DNA from: Phycisphaerales bacterium | GTDB taxonomy: Bacteria; Planctomycetota; Phycisphaerae; Phycisphaerales; SM1A02 | Length of the DNA stretch: 6,245 nt | Assembly (NCBI GenBank): GCA_007125255.1 | Contig: SLDM01000397.1 | Coordinates: 1-6,245 of the forward strand | Reading direction: 5' to 3' | Part shown: positions 1-6,020 of the stretch, piece by piece | How positions within the stretch are numbered: the first letter of the stretch is position 1 | Layout: each line of letters starts with the position of its first letter | The notes under the pieces: generated by a model | The model's input: only the letters and a program-made list of their open reading frames with translations | Database searches by the model: none | Told to the model about the DNA's origin: nothing | Position numbers and translations under genes: made by a program

Positions 1-620
1 AGATGCCGGCGTACTTTCTCAGCCGCTATCTGCCCTGGTCGATTTGCGCCGTCATGGCGTTCTTCTTGATCACCCCCCGACAATGGTTCCGCCACCCGCT
101 CGGACCGGCGGTGTTGTGGTTGTTCCTCGTCATCCTGTTTTTCAGTCTGTCCTCGGGAAAGATTCCCCGGTACCTCACGCCGGTCTACCCGGCCGGGGCG
201 ATGCTGGCGAGCCACGCACTTCTCAGCAGCCGCGGTCTGCGCTGGCCGCCGACCAGGGTCGCGGCCCTCGGCCTCATCACCACCGTCGTGCTGGGCGTGA
301 TCTGGTGGACCGCGACCACCGCGGCCCAGAACCGCTACGGTGAACACAATCACGCCTTTGCCCGCGCGGTTCACGAGAAGGTGGGCGCGGAGCCCATCCT
401 GTTCGAGGAACCCCGGAGTGAGATCATCGCCACCCTGCTCGGCCGGCACCAGCAGGGGCTCATTTCCGATCCGCCCGCGCACGAGATCCGCTGGGTCATC
501 GCGAACGACGATGCGGAGATCGACGGTGAGCTCGTGATTCAATCCGAGAGGCTCTCCCCCCACGGCAGCGGGCGAATTGCACTCTACCGGCGACAGATGG
601 CGGCCGAACGCCGGGAGTGA
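1..620 (+). CDS. ArnT/PMT-like membrane glycosyltransferase, C-terminal part (5' end outside window)
   Basis: This is the last ~205 residues of a polytopic membrane protein; the reading frame is open from the window edge, so the ATG at 3 need not be the start. Residue numbers count from that ATG. Hydrophobic segments lie at about 11-24, 35-50, 60-75 and 86-104, followed by a soluble tail of about 100 residues. The stretch around 49-63 (LSSGKIPRYLTPVYP) is typical of the C-terminal membrane part of GT39/GT83 enzymes such as ArnT, which take a sugar from a polyprenyl-phosphate donor and pass it to an acceptor on the periplasmic side. The catalytic N-terminal loops are not in the window, so donor and acceptor cannot be named. 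The next two genes (a DPM1/ArnC-type GT2 and a LAB_N protein) fit a pathway that makes such a donor. A 91-nt gap separates it from the GT2. The family call is fairly safe; the exact enzyme is unknown. Confidence 0.8.
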   Translation, partial: MPAYFLSRYLPWSICAVMAFFLITPRQWFRHPLGPAVLWLFLVILFFSLSSGKIPRYLTPVYPAGAMLASHALLSSRGLRWPPTRVAALGLITTVVLGVIWWTATTAAQNRYGEHNHAFARAVHEKVGAEPILFEEPRSEIIATLLGRHQQGLISDPPAHEIRWVIANDDAEIDGELVIQSERLSPHGSGRIALYRRQMAAERRE

Positions 621-631
621 TCCCGCCAGGA

Positions 632-661
632 TTCGTCGCAGCTGCGTGATTCATTTACACT
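632..661 (+). promoter_or_regulatory. weak promoter candidate in the gap before the GT2 gene
   Basis: A TACACT box at 656-661 follows a poor -35 (TTCGTC, 632-637) at 18-nt spacing, about 50 nt before the GTG start. A perfect 10-bp palindrome (CGCAGCTGCG, 637-646) lies between the boxes. Both could be chance in GC-rich DNA; the GT2 gene may simply be read through from the upstream gene. Confidence 0.15.
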
Positions 662-711
662 TCCGGTCACGGAGGCCCCGGTCTCCCGATCGACCGTGAG
701 ATGAAAGTCCC

Positions 712-1551
712 GTGCCGAATGCTTCCCATGAACAGACCGAACCGCTTCTGACGCTGATCGCGCCGGCCCGCGATGAAGTGGAGAACCTCCCCGCGCTCGT
801 GGAGGAGGTCAGCCGCGTGATGGGCCAAGCCGCCGTGTCGTGGGAGTTCATCGTGATCGATGACGGCTCGACCGACGGTTCACGCGCGCGGTTGGTTGAA
901 CTCACGGAGCACACCCCGCAACTGCGCGTTCTGGCACTGGATCATCAGGGCCGGGGCGTCGCCCACGGACAATCCGCGGCGTTCATGGCGGGTTTTCGCG
1001 CCGCTCGTGGTGAATTGATCGCACTGCTGGATGCCGATCTGCAGAACGATCCGGCCGACCTGCTGGCGATGCTCGAGGCGATGGATCGGTCCCGCGCGGA
1101 CCTGGTGCAGGGCGATCGCATGCATGATCGACGGGACACGTTCGTGCGCAAGATCAGTTCACGCGTCGGCCGCGGCTTCCGCCGGGTGCTTCTCGGCGAC
1201 ACCATCCGCGACACCGGCTGCTCACTGCGCATCATGACACGAGAGGTCGCCCTCGCTCTGCCGCTGCAGTTCAAGGGGATGCACCGTTTCATTCCGATCA
1301 CGGCCCGGCAGTTGGGCTATACCGTCATCGAAGTTCCGGTGAAGCACCGCCCCCGCACCGCGGGGCATGCGAAGTACGGTATCTGGAACCGCGCGCTGCC
1401 CGGCCTGATCGACTGCTTTGCGGTCCGCTGGATGCGGTCGCGCCGGTCCCGGGTCGAGGCGACCGAACTGACGCCCCCGGCCCACGAGACCTCATCAACC
1501 GCGCCGGCCCGAGATGGGGCCGAGCCGGATCGAGAACCAGCGGGAACCTGA
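712..1551 (+). CDS. family 2 glycosyltransferase, polyprenyl-phosphate sugar synthase type (DPM1/ArnC-like)
   Basis: 279 residues with a GT-A fold. Visible motifs are the nucleotide-binding strand FIVIDDGSTDGS (46-57), the metal-binding DxD in LLDADLQNDP (105-114), and the segment DTGCSLRIMTREV (167-179), all characteristic of DPM1/ArnC/GtrB-like enzymes. These transfer a sugar from a nucleotide donor to dolichol- or undecaprenyl-phosphate on the cytoplasmic face. Unlike ArnC or GtrB, no C-terminal pair of membrane helices is visible. The protein ends in a basic stretch (239-247, VRWMRSRRSR region) and a Pro/Ala/Glu-rich tail of about 30 residues, so membrane contact is probably peripheral or through a partner. 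The GTG at 712 is the first usable start because an in-frame TGA lies at 697-699; the Shine-Dalgarno is weak. It lies between an ArnT-like transferase and a LAB_N membrane protein whose ATG is 3 nt after its stop, implying co-translation. The sugar is unknown. Confidence 0.88.
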   Translation: MPNASHEQTEPLLTLIAPARDEVENLPALVEEVSRVMGQAAVSWEFIVIDDGSTDGSRARLVELTEHTPQLRVLALDHQGRGVAHGQSAAFMAGFRAARGELIALLDADLQNDPADLLAMLEAMDRSRADLVQGDRMHDRRDTFVRKISSRVGRGFRRVLLGDTIRDTGCSLRIMTREVALALPLQFKGMHRFIPITARQLGYTVIEVPVKHRPRTAGHAKYGIWNRALPGLIDCFAVRWMRSRRSRVEATELTPPAHETSSTAPARDGAEPDREPAGT

Positions 1552-1554
1552 ACC

Positions 1555-1995
1555 ATGTTCGATCTGTTGTTACTGGCCGAGAGCGCCGAGGCCATACCCG
1601 GCTGGATGCGCCTGCTCAATATCAATCGTCGCTGGGAAGCGGCATGGGTCGGGCTCGGCCTCGCCGGGCAGTTCATGTTCTTCTGCCGCATGGGCCTGCA
1701 GTGGATCGCCAGCGAACGCAAGGGCCAGTCGGTGGTGCCCCCCGCCTTCTGGTGGTGCAGCATCGCCGGTGCCAGCATGCTGCTGGGGTACTTCATCTGG
1801 CGGTGGGATATCGTCGGCATGCTGGGGCAGTCCTTCGGCTTCCTCGTGTACTGGCGGAACATCTACTTCATCTACGGCAGGAACCAACCCGTTTCGATTG
1901 CAGATGATGTGGATCCCGAACCGGAACTCGCCGAGCCGCACATGACGGCCCGCACGGTGCGTAACCGGCCGGACCGGACCGGCCCCTCCGGCTGA
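1555..1995 (+). CDS. stand-alone LAB_N-domain (lipid-A-disaccharide synthase N-terminal domain) membrane protein
   Basis: 146 residues. Three membrane helices are evident at about 30-46, 64-81 and 86-107. The conserved LAB_N pattern is readable: Arg45, Gln49-Trp50, Ser53-Glu54, Lys56, Pro62, Phe65-Trp66, the Gly/Leu-rich second helix, Arg83, LGQSFG (90-95) and YWRN (99-102). The domain is named for the N-terminal extension of some LpxB enzymes, but no LpxB catalytic domain follows; the last ~35 residues are charged, Pro-rich and probably disordered. The biochemical role of stand-alone LAB_N proteins is not established as far as I know. A weak GGGAA (1542-1546) precedes the ATG, which is 3 nt after the GT2 stop. 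Inference: it may anchor the helix-less GT2 at the membrane or help move the lipid-linked sugar across, the step done by ArnE/ArnF in the Arn pathway. Confidence 0.88.
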   Translation: MFDLLLLAESAEAIPGWMRLLNINRRWEAAWVGLGLAGQFMFFCRMGLQWIASERKGQSVVPPAFWWCSIAGASMLLGYFIWRWDIVGMLGQSFGFLVYWRNIYFIYGRNQPVSIADDVDPEPELAEPHMTARTVRNRPDRTGPSG

Positions 1996-2014
1996 GCGCG
2001 ACGATCCTTTCTTC

Positions 2015-2043
2015 TTTCATCGCCTGACGCAACCGCCTACCAT
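2015..2043 (+). promoter_or_regulatory. weak promoter candidate just before the RlmN-like gene
   Basis: TACCAT at 2038-2043 matches a -10 box at four of six positions; the -35 place 17 nt upstream (2015-2020, TTTCAT) is poor. If real, transcription would begin near 2050, only about 7 nt before the ATG. That would fit the absence of any Shine-Dalgarno there. The 61-nt gap 1996-2056 otherwise holds nothing recognisable and no terminator. Confidence 0.15.
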
Positions 2044-2056
2044 CTGCCTCTGTCCC

Positions 2057-3154
2057 ATGGGTCTGATGCACGCCGAACAACCCGCTTCGGCCGACCGGTT
2101 GAACCCGCTCGGCCTGACCAGCCCGGCCTTCCTCGCTGCGGCGGCCGAGCGCGGCGTGCGCGAAGGCCGCGCCATGGAACTCTACCGCGCTTTCTTCCGT
2201 GACGGTCGCGCTGGCGCCGACTGGATCGCACCGCCCGCGCCGGTCATCGGCGGTGAACAACGCGAGGACGCCACGACGAAGTTCACGCTGCGGATTGATG
2301 AGCAGCTCGAAACCGAATCGGTCATTCTGCCCTACGCCGGCCGCACCGGCCGGGCGCGGAACACGCTCTGCCTCTCATCCCAGATCGGCTGCGCAATGGG
2401 CTGCACCTTCTGCGAGACCGCGCAGATGGGTTTGATGCGCAACCTGAGCGTTGAACAGATTGTCGGGCAATGGCATGCCGCCCGTTTTACCTTCGGCACC
2501 CCGATCAACAACATCGTTTACATGGGCATGGGTGAGCCAATGGACAATCTCGATGCGGTGCTCGGCGCAATTCGCGTGCTCGCCGACCACAACGGCCCGG
2601 GCATCGCTTCATCGAAGATCGCCGTCTCCACCGTCGGCCGCGCCGAGGGCATTCGCCAGCTGCGCCGACTGGCCGAGGAGCCGGGCTTCCGCCGGGTGCA
2701 ACTGGCGGTGTCGATCAACGCCCCGAACGATGAGATTCGTTCCCGGATCATGCCGATCAACCGGGCCACGAACATGGCGGAATTGCGCGAAGCCATGCTC
2801 GAGTGGCCGGCGCGGAACACCCGAAGGATTCTGATCGAGTACGTTGTGATCCCGGGAGTAAACGATGCGCTGGAACACGCGGATGAACTGGCCGCGTACC
2901 TCCAGCCGCTTCTCTGCACGGTCAACGTGATTCCCTATAACCCGCGGCGGAACTCGCCCTGGCCCGCGCCGCGCGATGAGGCGGTCCGCGCGTTCATGGA
3001 CCGGCTGATCGGGCACGGGCTGTTCGTCACCCGGCGCCGCACGATGGGACGATCGCTGATGGGCGCGTGCGGCCAGCTCGGCAATGAAAAGATTCGCCGG
3101 CGCCGACTGGTGCCCATCGCGATTCCGGCCTCGGAAACGGCCGGTGACCCCTGA
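2057..3154 (+). CDS. rlmN: RlmN/Cfr-family radical SAM RNA methyltransferase (divergent RlmN-like)
   Basis: 365 residues, normal length for the family. It should methylate an adenosine (C2 of A2503 in 23S rRNA for RlmN, C8 for Cfr) by a radical SAM mechanism with a methyl-cysteine carrier. Radical SAM cysteines are Cys112, Cys116 and Cys119 (CAMGCTFC). The two further catalytic cysteines are Cys105 (exactly seven before Cys112, as Cys118 to Cys125 in E. coli RlmN) and Cys338 in GACGQL (Cys355 in E. coli). Other family motifs are MGMGEP (156-161), STVG (191-194), NAPNDEIR (221-228) and VIPYNP (291-296). Glu87 appears to match E. coli Glu105, with about four extra residues before Cys105. The segment after the cluster, FCETAQMGLMRNL, differs from the common STAQ/STGK forms, so this is a side branch of the family and C2 versus C8 cannot be decided by eye. 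ATG 2057 or ATG 2066 could be the start; neither has a clear ribosome binding site. The symbol marks family membership only. Confidence 0.88.
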   Translation: MGLMHAEQPASADRLNPLGLTSPAFLAAAAERGVREGRAMELYRAFFRDGRAGADWIAPPAPVIGGEQREDATTKFTLRIDEQLETESVILPYAGRTGRARNTLCLSSQIGCAMGCTFCETAQMGLMRNLSVEQIVGQWHAARFTFGTPINNIVYMGMGEPMDNLDAVLGAIRVLADHNGPGIASSKIAVSTVGRAEGIRQLRRLAEEPGFRRVQLAVSINAPNDEIRSRIMPINRATNMAELREAMLEWPARNTRRILIEYVVIPGVNDALEHADELAAYLQPLLCTVNVIPYNPRRNSPWPAPRDEAVRAFMDRLIGHGLFVTRRRTMGRSLMGACGQLGNEKIRRRRLVPIAIPASETAGDP

Positions 3155-3159
3155 GGGTC
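3125..3159. terminator. two adjacent GC hairpins at the convergent gene junction (possible bidirectional terminator)
   Basis: CCGGCC (3125-3130) pairs with GGCCGG (3139-3144) around an 8-nt loop. One base later GACCC (3146-3150) pairs with GGGTC (3155-3159) around CTGA, whose last three bases are the rlmN-like stop codon. The 31-nt gap between the convergent stops has no other candidate. Neither hairpin is followed by a T tract on either strand, so intrinsic termination is doubtful and chance pairing in GC-rich DNA is possible. Confidence 0.25.
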
Positions 3160-3185
3160 CCGCCCCGCTCCCTCCTCACGCCCCC

Positions 3186-4565
3186 TCACGGCAACGACGC
3201 GCCATTCCCCTGGCCCTGCGGGTCCGCGCGGTCCTGCTGAAAGCGCACCGTGAGCTGGCGATCCGGATCACCCGCCAGGTAAAGCGTCTGGGTCGGGAAG
3301 GCGAAGCCGATACCCGCTTCGGTGAACGCCTTGAAGAGGCGGCGGTTGAACTGCTCGTTGTACGCCAGGAACCCCCACCAGTCGTGGCCCTTCTCCGCAT
3401 CGAGAAAGTACCAGTACGCCACCGAGATATTCAGGCTGGCGGCGTTGTAGTCGTTGAAGTAGATCCGCGGGGGGCGCTCTTCAAGCCGGAACGGTTCGGT
3501 CATCTCGTCGGCTGCGAGAATGTCCTTGATGATCTGTACCGCTTCGTCGATCTTCTCCGAGGAGGTGTCGTAGGGAATCGTGACGTCGAGCGTGCGCCGC
3601 AGGAACGCCCGCGCGGAGACGTTCTCCACCGTACCGTCGATGAACTTCATGTTCGGCACCGTGATCAGGTGGCCGGTGAACGTGCGGATTTTGGTCGAGC
3701 GAAAGCCGACTTCTTCGACGAACCCATCTGTCCCGCTGAAGATGATCCGGTCGCCCACGGCAAAGGGCTTGTCGAGCATCACCGTGATCGATCCGAAGAT
3801 GTTCTTGATCGAGTCCTGAGCGGCAAGGGAGACGGCGAGGCCGGCGATACCGAGACCGGCCAGCCACGCGGTGATGTCGACACCGAAAACATTCTGCGCA
3901 ATGAAGAGGACGAACACGACGATGACGAAGATGCGCAGGGCTTTTCGGATGAGGGGCACGAGCTGGCCGCTCAACCTCGTCGCGCTGGCTTCGGTGACGC
4001 GGCGCAGACCGACATCGACGATGTCCACCAGGTTGAAGATGAACCAGCCGATGGAGAGCGTGTAGAGAAAGGTGACCGCGTTCCGGGCGAATTCATGGAG
4101 ATCCTCGGGCATCTCGAGAAACCGCAGTCCAACCGCAATGCCGAGGGTGGTGAAGGCGAGACTCGCCGGTGACGCGGCATCCTCGAAGAAGAGCGAACGA
4201 ACCGTCCAGGAGTCCCCCTTCAGCCGCTTGGCAATCCCTCCGAGAACGAGTTTGGCGAACCAGCCCAGTACGACACCCCCGAAGATGCAGCCGGCAAGCA
4301 TCAGCCAGGCCCACAACGGCGTCTTGTCGAAGACGGTCGTCACCTGATCGACGAACGAGTTGACCTCGTCAGGAGAGGGCATCGCGTTGCCGGCCGCCTC
4401 TTCGCTCTCCCGGTCGGGGTCGTCCGACTCATCCTGATTCGGCGCATCGTCAGTCACACCGGCCTGCGGCGCGGCCACCGCAGTCCCGAGGACCAGCGGT
4501 CCGGCGACAAAGACAACTCCCAGCAGAAGGGCGAGGAACGCGGCGTGTCGGAGCATCGGCTTCAT
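3186..4565 (-). CDS. MscS-family mechanosensitive ion channel with N-terminal signal peptide
   Basis: 459 residues. MscS channels open under membrane tension to release solutes during hypo-osmotic shock. Residues 1-32 look like a signal peptide (basic start, long hydrophobic core, Ala-Val-Ala-Ala near 29-32). Next comes an acidic, probably disordered periplasmic linker with 12 Asp/Glu in residues 39-67. Hydrophobic helices follow at about 84-110, 133-150, 163-184 and 208-228. The pore-lining helix is the Gly/Ala-rich stretch at about 230-262 (WLAGLGIAGLAVSLAAQDS at 234-252), followed by LDKPFAVGDRI (264-274), the start of the beta domain. VPNMKFIDGTVENVS (303-317) and the FPTQT near 423-427 are typical of the cytoplasmic vestibule. 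It is larger than E. coli MscS because of the extra N-terminal helices. ATG 4565 starts a good signal peptide; ATG 4556 (Met4) is an alternative. There is no clear Shine-Dalgarno. It lies 76 nt downstream of the YpdA-like gene, same strand, and ends 31 nt from the convergent methyltransferase. Confidence 0.92.
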   Translation of the reverse strand: MKPMLRHAAFLALLLGVVFVAGPLVLGTAVAAPQAGVTDDAPNQDESDDPDRESEEAAGNAMPSPDEVNSFVDQVTTVFDKTPLWAWLMLAGCIFGGVVLGWFAKLVLGGIAKRLKGDSWTVRSLFFEDAASPASLAFTTLGIAVGLRFLEMPEDLHEFARNAVTFLYTLSIGWFIFNLVDIVDVGLRRVTEASATRLSGQLVPLIRKALRIFVIVVFVLFIAQNVFGVDITAWLAGLGIAGLAVSLAAQDSIKNIFGSITVMLDKPFAVGDRIIFSGTDGFVEEVGFRSTKIRTFTGHLITVPNMKFIDGTVENVSARAFLRRTLDVTIPYDTSSEKIDEAVQIIKDILAADEMTEPFRLEERPPRIYFNDYNAASLNISVAYWYFLDAEKGHDWWGFLAYNEQFNRRLFKAFTEAGIGFAFPTQTLYLAGDPDRQLTVRFQQDRADPQGQGNGASLP

Positions 4566-4572
4566 GCCGCAT

Positions 4573-4600
4573 ACATTAGGGACGTTCTCGCAACCGGCAA
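4573..4600 (-). promoter_or_regulatory. candidate sigma70-type promoter of the MscS gene
   Basis: On the minus strand TTGCCG (4600-4595) and TAATGT (4578-4573) are separated by 16 nt. Each resembles its consensus at four or more positions. Transcription would start at about 4566, so the message would be almost leaderless from ATG 4565, or have a leader of about 10 nt if Met4 is used. This would allow expression of the channel independently of the upstream oxidoreductase gene. Sequence match only. Confidence 0.3.
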
Positions 4601-4641
4601 CCAGCGCACCTCATGGCAACGTCTCCGGTGCCGGCCATCGA

Positions 4642-5691
4642 TCAGCTTTCCGCCAGAATCACCGGCTTCGGCGGCGGTGGCGGCGCCTCGCCGGCGATCG
4701 CGCGGGCGATCCGATCGGCGTGGATGTGCGAGTTCTCGATGTACACCTGGAAACCCGACTGCGTCCCGGCGGAGGCCGTTCCGGCAACGTACACACCGGG
4801 AACGTTCGTCTCCATGGTCTCTTCCCTGAATGTCGGCACTTCCGCGTCGCCGTTCAACTCCACGCCGAGCATCCGGCAGAGAGACATATCCGCGCGGTAA
4901 CCGATCATCGCGAGCACGCGGTCCGCTTCGAGATCGATCGTCTCGCCCTGTCGGCCATCCTCGGTGGACGCCAGCGTGACATGTGTGGGGGTGATGCGGG
5001 TGGGGATCGTGTTGAAACGCATGTCGATCGCCCCCTTCTTGATCAACATGTCCAGTTCCGGCCGCAGCCAGTACTTGATGCGCGGGCTGAACGCGCGGCC
5101 GCGGTAACTGATCGTGACCCTGGCGCCGGCGTAGTGGCATCGAATGGCGGCTTCGACGGCGGAGTTCTTGCCCCCGATGATGAGCACGCGTTCGCGCCAG
5201 TACTGGTGAATGTCACCGAGATCGTGGGTCACGTGTGGAAGGTCGTCGCCGGGGATCTTCAGTTCGCGCGGCGAGGCGGTCCCGCCGGTGGCGAGGATGA
5301 CGTTTCGCGTCTCATGGATACGTTCTTTGCCGTGAAGCTTGCGGGTACGCAGCCCGAATCCATCGTCAACCCGCGTGATGGCCTCGACCCGCTCGAAGGT
5401 GTTGACGAACAGATCAAACTGATCGGCCACCGCGCGAAGATACGCAAGATACTCCTCGCGCCGGCACTTCGCCTGCGTGGCTGAGGGGATCGGCACGCCC
5501 GCGATGGCGATCCGCTCGTTGGAGCTGAAAAACTGGGTCAGCGGGGGAAAATCGGCAATCACCTGACCGATCTGGCCGGCATCAAAGTGAAGGAAGTCGA
5601 GATGTCGCCTTCGCAGTTGAACCGCCGTTTCCAGGCCGATCGGCCCGGCGCCAATGATGATCGCTTCACTCGGCGTTGTACTCTTGCGCAT
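4642..5691 (-). CDS. YpdA-family FAD/NAD(P)H oxidoreductase (bacillithiol-disulfide-reductase-like), Ile in place of the family Cys
   Basis: 349 residues of the two-Rossmann flavoprotein disulfide reductase fold, cytoplasmic. The FAD motif is IIIGAGPIGLETA (11-23); ATGG is at 134-137; the NAD(P)H-binding segment is VLIIGGKNSAVEAA (169-182); the C-terminal FAD segment is TMETNVPGVYVAG (292-304). FPPLTQFFSS (48-57) and GGKNSA are hallmarks of YpdA, which in Firmicutes reduces bacillithiol disulfide with NADPH. There is no CxxC, so it is not a classical thioredoxin reductase. The position held by Cys14 in S. aureus YpdA (GGPCG) is Ile18 here; the remaining cysteines are 76, 185 and 272. The substrate is therefore uncertain. 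The protein ends in a run of five prolines (337-341) and a short tail. ATG 5691 is chosen because it gives a family-like N-terminus and has a purine-rich GAAAGAG upstream; the frame stays open to 6138, but those extra codons do not read like protein. No bacillithiol synthesis gene is in the window. Confidence 0.87.
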   Translation of the reverse strand: MRKSTTPSEAIIIGAGPIGLETAVQLRRRHLDFLHFDAGQIGQVIADFPPLTQFFSSNERIAIAGVPIPSATQAKCRREEYLAYLRAVADQFDLFVNTFERVEAITRVDDGFGLRTRKLHGKERIHETRNVILATGGTASPRELKIPGDDLPHVTHDLGDIHQYWRERVLIIGGKNSAVEAAIRCHYAGARVTISYRGRAFSPRIKYWLRPELDMLIKKGAIDMRFNTIPTRITPTHVTLASTEDGRQGETIDLEADRVLAMIGYRADMSLCRMLGVELNGDAEVPTFREETMETNVPGVYVAGTASAGTQSGFQVYIENSHIHADRIARAIAGEAPPPPPKPVILAES

Positions 5692-5696
5692 TCGAT

Positions 5697-5703
5697 CTCT
5701 TTC
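5697..5703 (-). promoter_or_regulatory. ribosome binding site deciding the start of the YpdA-like gene
   Basis: The minus strand reads GAAAGAG five nt before ATG 5691. It supports this start over in-frame ATGs further upstream, which would add up to 149 residues unlike any flavoprotein N-terminus. It is one of the better Shine-Dalgarno matches in the window. Confidence 0.5.
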
Positions 5704-5873
5704 GCAATCCGAGCCCGGCCGATACGTCTGGCGATACCGACTGCGACACGCTCGGTGATTTGGACGAACGCACCATTCGCCCCAGGCCGGTTGATATTGA
5801 TCGGCTTCGACCGGTCGGGTATTCCGTGTCACCCGAACATCATCGCAACACCAGGCGGCCGTGTCCGAAAAGA

Positions 5874-5886
5874 GCGTATCGTACGC
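5874..5886. repeat. short inverted repeat upstream of the YpdA-like gene
   Basis: GCGTA (5874-5878) and TACGC (5882-5886) are perfect inverted arms around TCG. On the minus strand it overlaps a TACGAT that resembles a -10 box (5883-5878) but lacks a well-spaced -35. It could be a small operator; with only 5-bp arms, chance is also likely. Confidence 0.2.
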
Positions 5887-5956
5887 GCGACCTTCCGGGA
5901 AAGGTTCAATTCTCGCAAGATTCGCAACCACGAGCAAAAATCGGTCGTACAATGAA

Positions 5957-5978
5957 GTACTCGGAATGCTCCGAGTGC
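5957..5978. repeat. inverted repeat / hairpin ACTCGGA-atgc-TCCGAGT
   Basis: Seven-base arms (5959-5965 and 5970-5976) are perfectly complementary around a 4-nt loop. Outside them a G-U and a G-C pair extend the stem to 9 bp in plus-strand RNA. No T tract follows directly on either strand. It is the strongest inverted repeat in the region and could be an RNA hairpin or a protein-binding site. Confidence 0.4.
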
Positions 5979-6001
5979 CTGGCATCACTGCGGGCACATG
6001 C

Positions 6002-6020
6002 GGGAGCGACCGCTCTTTCA
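6002..6020 (+). terminator. terminator-like hairpin followed by a T-rich stretch, plus strand
   Basis: GAGC (6004-6007) pairs with GCTC (6012-6015) around GACC, with two further G-U pairs below it. The plus strand continues TTTCATATT. Orientation is plus, yet no plus-strand gene lies directly upstream. It may end a small transcript starting near 5960, or be coincidental; the T run is short. Confidence 0.2.

Noticed and set aside
1112..1119. GCGATCGC octamer, also at 6142-6149, reminiscent of the cyanobacterial HIP1 repeat
   Set aside because: Two copies in 6 kb of GC-rich DNA are not unusual, and one lies inside a coding gene; nothing else points to a cyanobacterium.
2057..3154. Calling the methyltransferase a Cfr antibiotic-resistance gene
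   Set aside because: The sequence has RlmN-like as well as divergent features and nothing visible assigns C8 activity; there is no mobile or resistance context.
3084..4172. Long plus-strand open frame (362 codons) opposite the MscS gene
   Set aside because: It is the antisense shadow of a clear MscS protein; its translation is charged and repetitive without domain structure, and arises from GC-rich codon bias.
4625..4634. CCGG-TG-CCGG inverted repeat just downstream of the YpdA-like stop as a terminator
   Set aside because: The 2-nt spacer is too short for a normal loop and no T tract follows on the minus strand.
4564..5484. Plus-strand open frame (306 codons) opposite the YpdA-like gene
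   Set aside because: It lies antisense to a gene with unmistakable FAD and NAD(P)H motifs; its own product shows no recognisable family features.
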